Positions 37,607 through 46,874 of a stretch of 64,000 nucleotides of DNA are shown here, one piece after another (the stretch's first letter is position 1; each line of letters starts with the position of its first letter). This DNA comes from Flavobacteriaceae bacterium bin25 (GTDB lineage: Bacteria > Bacteroidota > Bacteroidia > Flavobacteriales > Flavobacteriaceae), in the NCBI GenBank assembly GCA_002238525.1, contig MPMN01000002.1:1-64000 (forward strand), given 5' to 3'. A model generated the notes under the pieces. It worked only from the letters and a program-made list of their open reading frames with translations. It did not search any database and had not been told where the DNA came from. The translations under genes were made by a program, and so were the position numbers.

Positions 37607-38468
37607 AACCCACCATTGTTTACTTCTCTTATTTTTTTGCCTTTTCAATTGTAAAGAAAATCATAAAAGAGATAGTCAGGAAATCAATAGATTTTCTCAA
37701 TTGCTGGATAGAAAGCAATTGTCAAAACCTGCTATCATGGTACATCGAGGACGACTTAACGACTCTTGGCCAGAAAATGCCATCGCATCATTTGATGAAA
37801 TCAATCAATTATCTGAGGGGCTGATTATAGAACTTGACGTACGAAAAACTAAAGATGGTACTTATGTCCTTTTACATGATGAAACTTTAGATAGGACAAC
37901 AATAGGTAGTGGTTTGCTTTCCGAAAAAACATTTGATGAGGTTTCACAACTTCAATTGATATCCAATTCTGGAGATACAACGAACTATAAGATTCCAAAA
38001 TTTGAGGAAGCCTTGAAATGGAGCAGATCAAAAAATATATTGGCCATTGATGCCAAGCTCGGATGTGAGGTTAAGGATATTACGAGCTTGATTAATGAAA
38101 TGGATATAGCGGATAATTGCTTTGTTATATGTTACAGTATCGAAGATGCAAAACACTACAATGAACTAAATCCAAATCTTGTGCTTGCTCTGGGATTCAA
38201 TAGTTGGGAGGAGTTGGCCAATATTAAGAAATCAGGACTTCCATTAAAGAATCTACTGGCGTTGACCCCAACCTCACTTCAAAAAGAAAAATTCTATGAT
38301 GAGATTAGAAAACTTGGAATTGATATAGCCTATGGGACATACAAAACGATAGACTACAAAGACTTCGAAACCGTCAAGAACATCTATAAACAATATTTCC
38401 AGAAGTTTGATATCATAACAACCGATCGAGCAAAAAGTGTTTATCTATTGTCAACCGAAAAAGAGTGA
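37596..38468 (+). CDS. Glycerophosphodiester phosphodiesterase lipoprotein
   Basis: A 290-residue predicted lipoprotein (lipobox LFNC at about residue 19) with a GDPD domain. The catalytic pattern is present: VHRGRLNDSWPENAIASFDE (catalytic His-Arg and Glu), LIIELDVRKTKDGTYVLLHD (metal Glu/Asp and second His), TLDRTTIGSG, and LAIDAKLG for the later metal residue. It splits glycerophosphodiesters to glycerol-3-phosphate and an alcohol, probably at the outer membrane or in the periplasm. The start overlaps the phosphorylase gene by 11 bp, so the two are coupled. Confidence 0.85.
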   Translation: MKIKTHHCLLLLFFCLFNCKENHKRDSQEINRFSQLLDRKQLSKPAIMVHRGRLNDSWPENAIASFDEINQLSEGLIIELDVRKTKDGTYVLLHDETLDRTTIGSGLLSEKTFDEVSQLQLISNSGDTTNYKIPKFEEALKWSRSKNILAIDAKLGCEVKDITSLINEMDIADNCFVICYSIEDAKHYNELNPNLVLALGFNSWEELANIKKSGLPLKNLLALTPTSLQKEKFYDEIRKLGIDIAYGTYKTIDYKDFETVKNIYKQYFQKFDIITTDRAKSVYLLSTEKE

Positions 38469-38583
38469 AGGGGATATGAAGTCTTTTATTGCTTTTTTCT
38501 ATTTTAAATTGAAGGCACATCCTTTATTGCAAGAGTATTTATTCCAATCAATGGGGGTTTTGGTGCTTATAAAAAAATAATCT

Positions 38584-39765
38584 ATGAAACAAACATGGCG
38601 GTGGTTTGGGCCCGAAGACCCTGTATCCTTGCAGGATATAAAACAAGCCGGAGCTACCGGAATCGTTACAGCACTCCATCATATTCCTAATGGTGAGATT
38701 TGGAGGGTAGAGGAAATTCAAAAAAAGAAAAAAATCATTGAAAGTAGTGGACTACGTTGGAGCGTTGTGGAAAGCATCCCTATACACGAGAACATAAAAA
38801 CTCGAACAGGTGGATTTCATAAATATATTGAAGCATATAAAATAAGCATTCAAAATCTTGCGAGTTGCGGCCTCAATATTGTTTGCTACAATTTTATGCC
38901 CGTACTTGACTGGACACGTACCGATTTAGCATATGAGGTTAAAGATGGCTCCAGAGCATTGTTGTTTGATATGGTGGCTTTTGCAGCTTTTGATCTCTAC
39001 CTATTGCAAAGACCCGGTTCAGAAAATGCCTATTCGGACCAGGAGAATGCTGAAGCAAAAGTCTATATAGAAAAACTATCAGAAACAGAAAAAACAAGCT
39101 TGGTCAAAAACATTATTGCAGGTCTTCCGGGAGCCGAAGAAGGTTATACTTTGAAACAATTTCAAGAAGTCCTCAACACCTATTCGAACATCAATAGCCA
39201 ACAACTTAAAGAACATCTGGTTTTGTTTTTACAAGAAATCATTCCGGTAGCTGAAGATAATGGAGTATTGATGTGCCTTCATCCCGATGACCCGCCCTAT
39301 CCTATATTAGGATTACCAAGAGTGGTAAGTACAGCAGCTGACTATACCCATATTTTTGAGCATGTCCCCAGCAGAAATAATGGGATTACATTCTGTACGG
39401 GATCTTTAGGTGTTATTGCCGAAAACAATTTGGAACAAATGATAAAGCACTTTGCAAACCGCACCCATTTTGTCCACTTAAGAAATATAAAACGAGATGC
39501 CAAAGGTAATTTTCATGAAGCCAAGCATTTGGAAGGCGATGTGGATATGTACATTATCATAAAGGAAATCCTTAAAGAAGAGAAACGAAGGAAACAGGAA
39601 AATTATAAAGACCATCAAATTCCAATGCGTCCCGACCACGGTCATCAGATCTTGGATGATTTAGACAAAACGATCAACCCAGGTTATTCGGGTATTGGCA
39701 GATTACGGGGGCTTGCCGAATTGCGGGGTTTGACAATGGGCATATCAAGAAGTTTGGGACTATGA
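38584..39765 (+). CDS. uxuA: Mannonate dehydratase
   Basis: Converts D-mannonate to 2-keto-3-deoxygluconate in hexuronate breakdown. The start [20 protein letters not shown] is nearly diagnostic for UxuA. Further marks are [65 protein letters not shown] and [15 protein letters not shown], giving the metal-binding His/Cys/Asp set. Length 393 is normal. The stop codon overlaps the ATG of a uronate isomerase remnant (ATGA at 39762-39765), so a uxuA-uxaC operon existed. Confidence 0.93.
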   Translation: MKQTWRWFGPEDPVSLQDIKQAGATGIVTALHHIPNGEIWRVEEIQKKKKIIESSGLRWSVVESIPIHENIKTRTGGFHKYIEAYKISIQNLASCGLNIVCYNFMPVLDWTRTDLAYEVKDGSRALLFDMVAFAAFDLYLLQRPGSENAYSDQENAEAKVYIEKLSETEKTSLVKNIIAGLPGAEEGYTLKQFQEVLNTYSNINSQQLKEHLVLFLQEIIPVAEDNGVLMCLHPDDPPYPILGLPRVVSTAADYTHIFEHVPSRNNGITFCTGSLGVIAENNLEQMIKHFANRTHFVHLRNIKRDAKGNFHEAKHLEGDVDMYIIIKEILKEEKRRKQENYKDHQIPMRPDHGHQILDDLDKTINPGYSGIGRLRGLAELRGLTMGISRSLGL

Positions 39766-39881
39766 ATTTCAACAATATAGAGCTATTTATTGCGGAGGAT
39801 TTTTTGTTGGAAACATCTATAGCAAGACAGATATACAACAACTAAGTAGCAGGAATGCCAATTATTGATTACCGTAGCCAT
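39762..39881 (+). pseudogene. uxaC: Uronate isomerase N-terminal remnant
   Basis: The ATG overlaps the uxuA stop. The frame reads [19 protein letters not shown], then IARQIYNN, a stop, VAGMPIIDYRSH and a second stop. This follows the UxaC N-terminus (F...DFLL.T..A..LY.......MPI.D.H.H), including the metal-binding DxHxH position, here changed to DYRSH. Only about 40 of roughly 465 codons are recognisable. Uronate isomerase works two steps before UxuA, so the operon is broken. Confidence 0.7.
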
Positions 39882-40170
39882 TGAAAGGTTCCAGTACTCT
39901 TATCCATATATATTGGTTCCAATAGACCATGGCATTGTGGTCAACAGCTGGTATGATAGAACAATGGATTCAATTATAAATTGGTTGATGTTAGTTGAAT
40001 TACAGAATCTTTAACCTATTTCAGTTTCCCTTTAAGGATAATATCTTCAATATTTTCTGACAATCTTCGGTTAAATCAACCTGGAAAATGAACAGCAGAG
40101 AAGGCAGGCATATCAAATTTATTGAAGAAACCTGGCAATATCTTTTAGAAAAATGTACTATGGAGGTGGT
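39882..40170. other. Stretch with no identifiable gene
   Basis: About 290 bases after the uxaC stub. A segment before 40150 reads protein-like in one frame (ENEQQRRQAYQIY) but stops at once. I could not place it. GGAGG at 40162-40166 is a good ribosome site for the ATG at 40171. Confidence 0.35.
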
Positions 40171-40911
40171 ATGAACAAATTACTTGCAATGTCAGTGAAT
40201 CATAATAGTAAGATGTTATATTGCTATATTAGGGTTTTTATACTAGTGGTACTTTGGTGTGAAGGCCATCATCTTATGGGCCAAAGTAAAACTGAAATAC
40301 TAGGGCAACCCAAAATGGCCATCCACTATCCCGTAGGTAAAAACCTATCTCATAGTTTCGCGTTGGTTCATAGAGCTTATCTGTTTCAAGACAATTGGAC
40401 ATATAATGCACGGCATTTTGAGGCCTCGCATTTTTCGACACTGGCAATTGGGCATTTGAGCAAAATAAGTCTCGGGCTGACGTATAGGAACTTGGATATT
40501 TTTGAAAATGGTGGGCAGAATGAGGTTTGGATTACCCATCAGTATGCCTATGCCAGTCGAAAACGCGTTGCACGTTTTGGACATAGAGCCAGAATAGAAA
40601 ACCGATTTAGAGGGTCAAGGACATCTTTTAGGCTTCGTTACCGGTTTGCAGTTGATTTTCCTTTTCAAGGGCAGAAACTGGATGTCGGTGAGTTCTATGG
40701 TATAACAAGTTTAGAACCTCTTCACTCTTTTGAAAATAAAAGGAACCCAGAATATGATTTTAGGCTGTCTACGGGACTAGGGAAATTAGTGAAAAAGGGA
40801 GTAATGGCACAATTTTTACTTGATTATAGGTGGATTGACATTTTTGAGAAAAAGGACGCTCAAATTTTTCTGCTTATGGATGTGCACTTTCATCTGCGGG
40901 ATATGCTTTAA
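40171..40911 (+). CDS. DUF2490-type outer-membrane beta-barrel protein
   Basis: About 246 residues. The hydrophobic export segment (MLYCYIRVFILVVLWCEG) lies about 15 residues in. The start at 40171 is favoured by a GGAGG site 4 bp upstream, with 40153 and 40213 as alternatives. The rest alternates polar and aromatic residues like a small beta-barrel. RFGHRARIENRFRGSRTSFR and RLRYRFAVDFPFQG match the E.R......R.RYR pattern of DUF2490, and the C-terminus is FLLMDVHFHLRDML. The function of DUF2490 proteins is unknown. Confidence 0.65.
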   Translation: MNKLLAMSVNHNSKMLYCYIRVFILVVLWCEGHHLMGQSKTEILGQPKMAIHYPVGKNLSHSFALVHRAYLFQDNWTYNARHFEASHFSTLAIGHLSKISLGLTYRNLDIFENGGQNEVWITHQYAYASRKRVARFGHRARIENRFRGSRTSFRLRYRFAVDFPFQGQKLDVGEFYGITSLEPLHSFENKRNPEYDFRLSTGLGKLVKKGVMAQFLLDYRWIDIFEKKDAQIFLLMDVHFHLRDML

Positions 40912-41157
40912 AATGGGTTGGTCATCAGAACATGAATCTGTAGAAGAAATGGCTATATTTCTTGGCATAGCTTAAACCAATAGATCGTTTCATCTCTATT
41001 CTAAGTATTTCAGACAAACGGAGCCACCATCACAGTTTCTAGTGGAATATCCACATATGTTTAGAAAAATCCCAAATTTGAGATCTCCAAATACTATTTT
41101 CAATAGGACTCAGGGTAGATTGTAAGACTAAATTTCACCCGAATAATTCATATTTAA

Positions 41158-41167
41158 GGGGGGGGGG
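41158..41167 (+). repeat. G10 homopolymer, intergenic
   Basis: Ten G in a row followed by TAATATATGGG. It sits next to acccgaataattcata (41138-41153), a 16-mer also present at 12775-12790 before the IS630 remnant, which suggests a shared mobile-element end. There is no gene on either side within 200 bp that the tract could obviously control. Confidence 0.6.
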
Positions 41168-41183
41168 TAATATATGGGTTTAT

Positions 41184-41400
41184 TAATCCCGAATTTCAGT
41201 TTGAAATACGGCCAATACCCTTACCAGTACTGAAAAAGTATCAACGATACCTGAAAAAGGGATCATTTCAAACTGTTGCTTTAACGGGAGCATTTTTTTT
41301 GATCAATACCAATAAAAAGGTATAGTGTCCTCTGTAAAATCTCCCTTGCATCGGACATAAAATGAATCACTCGGTCAGTATTTCTAAGTAGACTCAATAT
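41184..41400 (-). mobile_element. IS1634-like remnant, copy 3 (right end only)
   Basis: Read on the minus strand this ends with tttcaaactgaaattcggga and contains a diverged copy of the C-terminal end of copies 1 and 2. The segments gaccgagtgattcatttta and ttggtattgatcaaaaaaaa match gaccgaatgattcatgtaat and ttggtatggatcaaaaaaag of copy 2. Only the last 200 bases or so remain. It lies just downstream of the type III restriction operon. Confidence 0.6.
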
Positions 41401-41504
41401 ATGAACAAGTAAGGCTTGTGTTACTAACCACATTAATCATTTATTCCAAGAATCTGTTAGCTTAATTGTTTTATTATCTAGCTCAGGGGGGGGATCTTAC
41501 CTAT

Positions 41505-44288
41505 TTACACAGATTTTGACACATTGTGTCTCGGTGAATTGGTTTTGGCATGTTTTTCTATTATGGCCTTAATTGCTCCCGGTTTTCGCACCACTTCGTT
41601 TGCCCAGATACCAAATCTTCCATAGGTGTTTACGGCTTCTATCCACTTTCCTAAATACTTTTGCTTTACCTTATCTTTTTCTCTTTCAAATCCTTTAGTT
41701 TCAATGATGAGCATTTTACCATTTTTTAGTTTCACTATAAAATCGGGAATATATTTTAATTGTTTACCCTCATATAAATAATCTATCTTAAAATCAAGGT
41801 GGTCATTTTTCACCCAGGATTGAACATAATTTGACCTATCTAAGTCTTGTGCATCCGATCGTTCCCAACTGCTATCACAAACACAGGCATTGATATGGCT
41901 TTTGGCAGCTTTCTCAATAGATTTACTCGTATACCAAGGAAGCATAAATCCGGTGGATAGAATGGGGTTTTCAGTATCAAAAACCGGTTCATATCTAGTG
42001 GTTTTATCGAATTCAATGTATTGTTCTATATGATCGGTGATGCTATCAGTTTTAAACGAAATCGACAGGCTCCTACGAAAATTATCTTTGTGGTAATCAT
42101 CCGGTACCACCTTTAGCTTATCAGAATTAATGAATCTTTCCATCAGTCGAACAAGCTCTGCCATCAAATAAACATCACTAAACCCCGTGTGTTTTTTCCA
42201 TTCTTCTTTCTTACGTTCAAAGATACCAATTGCGGATTTAAAGATACTTTCTTGTAGTCTTGGAGATGTTTCGGCAACTCTTTTTAAATCAATTTGATCA
42301 ATCGAACGAACATTAGGTATACCTTCAATCACTGGAGCTAATTCAACCATTTGAATAATATCATTAACGCTGATTTCCAAGACCTCTATTTCCGTCAAGT
42401 TCAACGTCAGCTGAGGCTGTATGATATGCTCAATACGAACGATATTCGGCCACTCTATTTTGTGCTTTATTTTATCCTCTACCGGCTCAATACGATACTT
42501 GACCTTCAGAGGAGGAGGGACATTGTCGCCTCCTTCATGTGGCAAAAATGAAAAGGGTATACCAAAAACATTGACATATTCCGGCTCATAAAGCCCGGTT
42601 TCAGGGTTTACCTCATAGGATGTCCTCCTTAACCCTCTTCCAACTACTTGCTCACACAATAGCTGACTATGAAATGCCCTTAATCCCATGATATGGGTTA
42701 CGGTTCGGGCATCCCACCCTTCGGTCAACATATTTACTGAAATAACGTGTTTTATAAATTCACCTGGCTGACCTAATTTTCCAACTGTGTCGACTTTTTT
42801 TCTAAGAGATTCTGCTTCTTTACCTTTCTGAGATGTTCCACTAGTACTATGAAATCCAAGAGATTCCGCTGTTTTGAGAACATTGGAGTCGATATGTAAG
42901 GTATTTTCTGGGTCACAGAGTTCTTCAATTTGTGGTATTTTTTTGTTGTCAAATGCATATTTTATCCTCGCTGCTGTTTCCGTTCGATTGGCAACTGAAA
43001 TCATTACCGGAGGAGTTTTCGTATTATTTTTCTCCCAAGCTTTCTTCGTCTCACGCCAGTCCAACCCCAGCAACATATACGCATTAAGAACCAACTGTGG
43101 CAAACCATCTTCTTTAGATGATCTCTTATTGAGATTTGCATGAACCTCCTTGTGAGAAAAAATGTGATACAACTGAGACTTATTTTCCATACCATTTTCT
43201 CGCACCACTATCCTCGGGGTTTTAACCAATCCCGATTCAATGGCATCGCTCAGCCCAAAATCACTCACTATCCATTTGAACAAATTCTCTTCTGAGCTTT
43301 GCTTCCCAGAAGGTATAAAAGGAGTAGCAGAAAAGTCATGACAACTGAGGATACCTATTTTTCGATTTATCCTATCAAGACCGGCAATCCATTTAGTCGC
43401 TTCCTCCACTTCTTTTTTCATTCCCTTGAATTGGACCCCTTCGGGAATTCGCCAGGCGTGATGTGCTTCGTCATTGATGACCAATATATTCTTTGCCCTG
43501 GACATATCTCCTAGCAAATGTTTAAGGTAAGCAGCATCACTTAACGGACCTCTTCTGTCTACACTTCTCTTTGCCTGAAGTTTTTCTTTGGTTTCCCATA
43601 ACATAGAGTGCCAATTATTTATAAGCACCTTGGCTTGTCGTATTTTATTGCGCATGGTACTAGGCACTATCTTGAAATCCTCGTAATAGTTTCCCTTTTC
43701 ATTAGGATCTAATACACTTAGTCTCTCTTTAACGGTTAATCCAGGAGTTATGATGAAAATACTCTTTGAAAACCTACAGTCTTTTGAATTAGTAACTTTA
43801 TTGAGTACGTGCCAAGCTATGAGCATAGCCATGACTACTGTTTTTCCCGTGCCGGTTGCCATTTTTGAACAAATTCGTTCAAATGGACCTCCATCGGATG
43901 GAATTTCTATTCCCGTTCGCTCATGTTCAGAAGATTCTTTGAACCATATAAGGGTTTCTATCGCCTCTATCTGGCAGAAAAAAAATGGCAATTCAAATGA
44001 TTCTTTGTCGTTCCAGTACTCCAATAGTTTTTTTGTGATACCTGTAGATCCTGGATATCCTCTTTCACGCCATGATTTAACCCTTTCTCTTATTTTATCA
44101 ACATTGGGAATTGACTTAAAAACACCGGGATCATCAAATTCTTTTGAGTCCTTTGATGCCACCACATACCCTGCCGGACGTCGCCCCTTTTTACGGGTCC
44201 ACTTTTTTGTCAGTTGGTCATACAGCCAATACTCAGATGGAACATCATAAGGCGAATTGATGATCAGCTGATCAATTTGAGTTTTCAA
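41505..44288 (-). CDS. res: Type III restriction endonuclease subunit Res
   Basis: A 927-residue ATP-dependent translocase/endonuclease. Superfamily 2 helicase motifs: KMATGTGKTVVMAMLIAWHV (Walker A, about residue 145), LVINDEAHHAW (motif II, about 275), FSATPFIPSG (III), and MLTEGWDARTVTHIMGLRAF and LLCEQVVGRGLRR (V-VI). The C-terminal nuclease reads YIPDFIVKLKNGKMLIIETKG near residue 850-865, the PD...ExK metal site. It needs the Mod subunit for target recognition and cuts when two sites are head to head. Its start overlaps the tail of the downstream, out-of-frame mod segment by 17 bp. It looks intact. Confidence 0.92.
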   Translation of the reverse strand: MKTQIDQLIINSPYDVPSEYWLYDQLTKKWTRKKGRRPAGYVVASKDSKEFDDPGVFKSIPNVDKIRERVKSWRERGYPGSTGITKKLLEYWNDKESFELPFFFCQIEAIETLIWFKESSEHERTGIEIPSDGGPFERICSKMATGTGKTVVMAMLIAWHVLNKVTNSKDCRFSKSIFIITPGLTVKERLSVLDPNEKGNYYEDFKIVPSTMRNKIRQAKVLINNWHSMLWETKEKLQAKRSVDRRGPLSDAAYLKHLLGDMSRAKNILVINDEAHHAWRIPEGVQFKGMKKEVEEATKWIAGLDRINRKIGILSCHDFSATPFIPSGKQSSEENLFKWIVSDFGLSDAIESGLVKTPRIVVRENGMENKSQLYHIFSHKEVHANLNKRSSKEDGLPQLVLNAYMLLGLDWRETKKAWEKNNTKTPPVMISVANRTETAARIKYAFDNKKIPQIEELCDPENTLHIDSNVLKTAESLGFHSTSGTSQKGKEAESLRKKVDTVGKLGQPGEFIKHVISVNMLTEGWDARTVTHIMGLRAFHSQLLCEQVVGRGLRRTSYEVNPETGLYEPEYVNVFGIPFSFLPHEGGDNVPPPLKVKYRIEPVEDKIKHKIEWPNIVRIEHIIQPQLTLNLTEIEVLEISVNDIIQMVELAPVIEGIPNVRSIDQIDLKRVAETSPRLQESIFKSAIGIFERKKEEWKKHTGFSDVYLMAELVRLMERFINSDKLKVVPDDYHKDNFRRSLSISFKTDSITDHIEQYIEFDKTTRYEPVFDTENPILSTGFMLPWYTSKSIEKAAKSHINACVCDSSWERSDAQDLDRSNYVQSWVKNDHLDFKIDYLYEGKQLKYIPDFIVKLKNGKMLIIETKGFEREKDKVKQKYLGKWIEAVNTYGRFGIWANEVVRKPGAIKAIIEKHAKTNSPRHNVSKSV

Positions 44289-44939
44289 AATCTTTGGAAT
44301 CTATAATTTTTAAACTTTCAATCCCCCTATCATCAATAATTTTAACTGCAATGCGTTTATGATTTCCTAAAACAAAGGGGAGAGACTTTGTACCATGATA
44401 TTTTTTGATTAGGGTAGGATCTATTTCTGTGCGAAGTTCTCTGGAAAGTTTCTTCCATCCCTCGCCTGATCCATTCTCAAGGAGAAAAACTTGTTTAGGA
44501 AATAAACTGCGGCCATCATAATCGGAATCCAGCATCCACATAGCAATATTCTGTGTGTCCCCATGTGTAAGTTCTCTTTTTACAGTATCATAATAGTCGA
44601 ACCCCTGAACTATTACTTGATATTTTTCTTGGTTTGAATCTTTCAATTTTTCAATTTTGACATCGGGTTGACCAATCAGCCAGAAACTTTGACTTCTGGT
44701 CTTTTTTCGTAAATCAGCAGTGAGTACTTCAGAATTCATTTGAGCCTTGATGAAGGTAACTCCAGGCCAATTCATTTGATCTATATCCTTTGCAGCCTCG
44801 GGATCAAATTGAAAAGCAGCAAAAACTATCAGCTTAGGTTGGGGAACCAGCCTTTGTGCTTCCTCAATAGCTCTTGCTACTTGTCTTTGCACAAGAGGTG
44901 CATGTGCCGGTCCGAAGGATACTAGGAATAACTGAAATT
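44272..44939 (-). other. C-terminal part of Mod, out of frame in this sequence
   Basis: An open frame (with an internal GTG at 44890-44892 that could start 206 codons) reads EFQLFLVSFGPAHAPL, VQRQVARAIEEAQRLVPQP, AAFQFDPEAAKDID and so on to SLKIIDSKDFENSN. This is the usual C-terminal portion of this family of type III methyltransferases, and no independent product is likely. It follows the C11 tract directly: with 12 or 9 C it continues the mod frame, with 11 it does not. It overlaps the res start by 17 bp. Alternatively it is made separately from the GTG as a domain in trans. Confidence 0.75.
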
Positions 44940-46874
44940 CGGGGGGGGGGGTGTAACTATTTGATTGTCTTTATTTTGTGTCTGTATGTTTCCTTTCGCA
45001 TGGATGAATTGAGTAGCAGGAATTGGTTCTAAATCAGTAATTTTCAAGTGCTGACCATTTTTTCCTCGGATACCTGATTTTAGGAGTTCTTCTCTCCATT
45101 CTGATTGACGCAGGGTTTCTCCTTCACGGCTTACTGAGATGTCAGCTGATTGGGCTTTAGGTTGTTTACCGTCACGGGGGCTTGAATCAAGCAGTTCTGA
45201 AACTGATTGTACCATAGGTGCTGGTACAGCTTCCACTGTAAAGGGTCCGGTTATTCGCTTTTTTGAATTGTCCTTGTAAGGTTGGTTGTAAAGAACTACT
45301 TCTTCTTTTGGTTCATCACCGGCAAGAATTTTAGCTTTAACCTTTTTGAGTGATTTATATTGAAATCCTGAGCCAACACCTTCTTGGGGTTTAGCCAATT
45401 TGTAGTAGTCGAAAACGGATGTCATCAATCGCTGCTTGGCCAAAGTTAGAGCCACCCTAGACGTGTCACAAGTGATCCATCTTCTCCCCCATTGCTCTGC
45501 GACAAATGCAGTAGTCCCACCTCCACAAGTTGGGTCAAAAACTAAATCTCCAGGGTCTGTAGACATCAGCATACACCTTTGAATGATTCTTGTCGAAGTT
45601 TGAACAACATAAACCTTTTGGTTTGCTGGATAATTACCTGCCCAGATGTTATTGATTTCCCGCCCAGGATATTCATCATCATAGCGTTTCCAACTTAAAC
45701 CTGTATCCCTGAATACAATCCTATTTAATTCGACTAATCTATTTATTCCATCATGAGAGACACTCCATTGACGATTTGGTGGACATTTATATTCTTTCCC
45801 TTGGTGAATGTAAGGTTCTGAACGTCCTGTTGTTGAATCCCCCTGTGAACTTAATGGAAGAGCCTGATAAATTTTACAATGTTTTGGAATTAAATCAGGA
45901 TTGTCTTTTTCTTCTTTGGAAAGAGGCCTATCCCGATTGGTGTGATCATCCTGAATCCATGCACCTGAACGAAAAACACCAAGAATGGATTTTCTATCTC
46001 TTGGTTCATACAGTTGCCGATACTTAACCTTATACTTATCTTTATCCTTTTTATCCTTAGCAAACCATAATATATAGTGAGCATCCTGAGATAAAAGGTT
46101 TGCAGAAGAACTCCCTGAAGGAGCATAAGTAATGGTTGCTACCCTATTTTCCCATCCAAAGATTTCTTCAAGAAGAATAGCCACTCGATGGACATTATCC
46201 TTACCAATCTGAACAAAAATACTGCCGGAATCCTTCAATAAGTCTCTCGCCAATAAAAGTCTATTCCGCAAATAAGTCAAATAAGAATGTATCCCCAATT
46301 CCCAGGTGTCCCTAAAAGCTTTGATCATTTCAGGTTCCTGAGTTAAATCCTCATCCTTTCGATCTGTGACTGAAAGATTTCCTGCAAACGGCTGAAAATT
46401 CGAGCCGTATCCTATCCCATAAGGGGGATCAAAATAAATCATCTGCAATTTCTTACCCAAGCCTTCTTTTTCCAACAAGCTATTCATGACCAAAAGACTA
46501 TCTCCAGCAATAAGTCTATTGGTCCAATTATTTCGGTGCTTGTAGAATTCTATGGCTTTTCTTAATGGTAACTCCTGTTCAGAAAATAATGACAATAACG
46601 GAGCCTCCTCAGAGTTGGTTTTTTTTACATTCTCAACTATCGTTTGTGGATCTATTCTCTCATGGACATGAAGTGATACTGTATTCACTTCAAATGAAAG
46701 GTTTTCTTCCTTTCCTGCCCAAGATAAAAAAGGATCAATATGAAGATCGTGCTCGTAAGTTTTTGATTCAGAGGCTGGATCTGTTTCAGGGGTTACTAAT
46801 CCCACCGGAGGGTTGTTAGCCCTTTCCTTTTGACGATGATCATATGATTCAATTGACCTTGGTTTCTTCGACAT
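44922..46874 (-). CDS. mod: Type III DNA methyltransferase Mod, truncated frame (phase-variable)
   Basis: An adenine (N6) methyltransferase and specificity subunit of the beta class: the catalytic motif DPPYGIGYGSNF is near residue 150, and the AdoMet motif DPTCGGGTTAFVAEQWGRRW comes later, near 448. The target-recognition region lies between. In this sequence the frame ends at residue 650, just after TPPPP. The four prolines are encoded by an 11-C tract (plus strand G11, 44941-44951), followed by NFSYS and a stop. One more C (or two fewer) would fuse it to the segment ending at 44272, giving about 866-867 residues. As written, the protein keeps both catalytic motifs but lacks its last 200 residues or so. 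Confidence 0.88.
   Translation of the reverse strand: MSKKPRSIESYDHRQKERANNPPVGLVTPETDPASESKTYEHDLHIDPFLSWAGKEENLSFEVNTVSLHVHERIDPQTIVENVKKTNSEEAPLLSLFSEQELPLRKAIEFYKHRNNWTNRLIAGDSLLVMNSLLEKEGLGKKLQMIYFDPPYGIGYGSNFQPFAGNLSVTDRKDEDLTQEPEMIKAFRDTWELGIHSYLTYLRNRLLLARDLLKDSGSIFVQIGKDNVHRVAILLEEIFGWENRVATITYAPSGSSSANLLSQDAHYILWFAKDKKDKDKYKVKYRQLYEPRDRKSILGVFRSGAWIQDDHTNRDRPLSKEEKDNPDLIPKHCKIYQALPLSSQGDSTTGRSEPYIHQGKEYKCPPNRQWSVSHDGINRLVELNRIVFRDTGLSWKRYDDEYPGREINNIWAGNYPANQKVYVVQTSTRIIQRCMLMSTDPGDLVFDPTCGGGTTAFVAEQWGRRWITCDTSRVALTLAKQRLMTSVFDYYKLAKPQEGVGSGFQYKSLKKVKAKILAGDEPKEEVVLYNQPYKDNSKKRITGPFTVEAVPAPMVQSVSELLDSSPRDGKQPKAQSADISVSREGETLRQSEWREELLKSGIRGKNGQHLKITDLEPIPATQFIHAKGNIQTQNKDNQIVTPPPPNFSYS
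44941..44951 (-). repeat. C11 homopolymer switch in mod
   Basis: Eleven consecutive G on the plus strand (C on the coding strand). ACA-C11-GAATTTC codes TPPPPNFSYS-stop with 11, TPPPPEFQLFLVSFGPAHA with 12, and TPPPRISVIPS and a later stop with 10. It is the longest homopolymer in the window. Confidence 0.9.

Noticed and set aside
41486-41493. G8 tract just after the res stop codon as a second phase-variation switch
   Set aside because: It lies outside the coding region and beyond the stop, so length change would not alter Res. It could at most affect the transcript end.
44272-44892. Independent 206-residue gene between mod and res
   Set aside because: Its sequence is the C-terminal continuation of mod, and it lies in frame after a one-base change in the C11 tract. 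The GTG start is only a possible secondary start.
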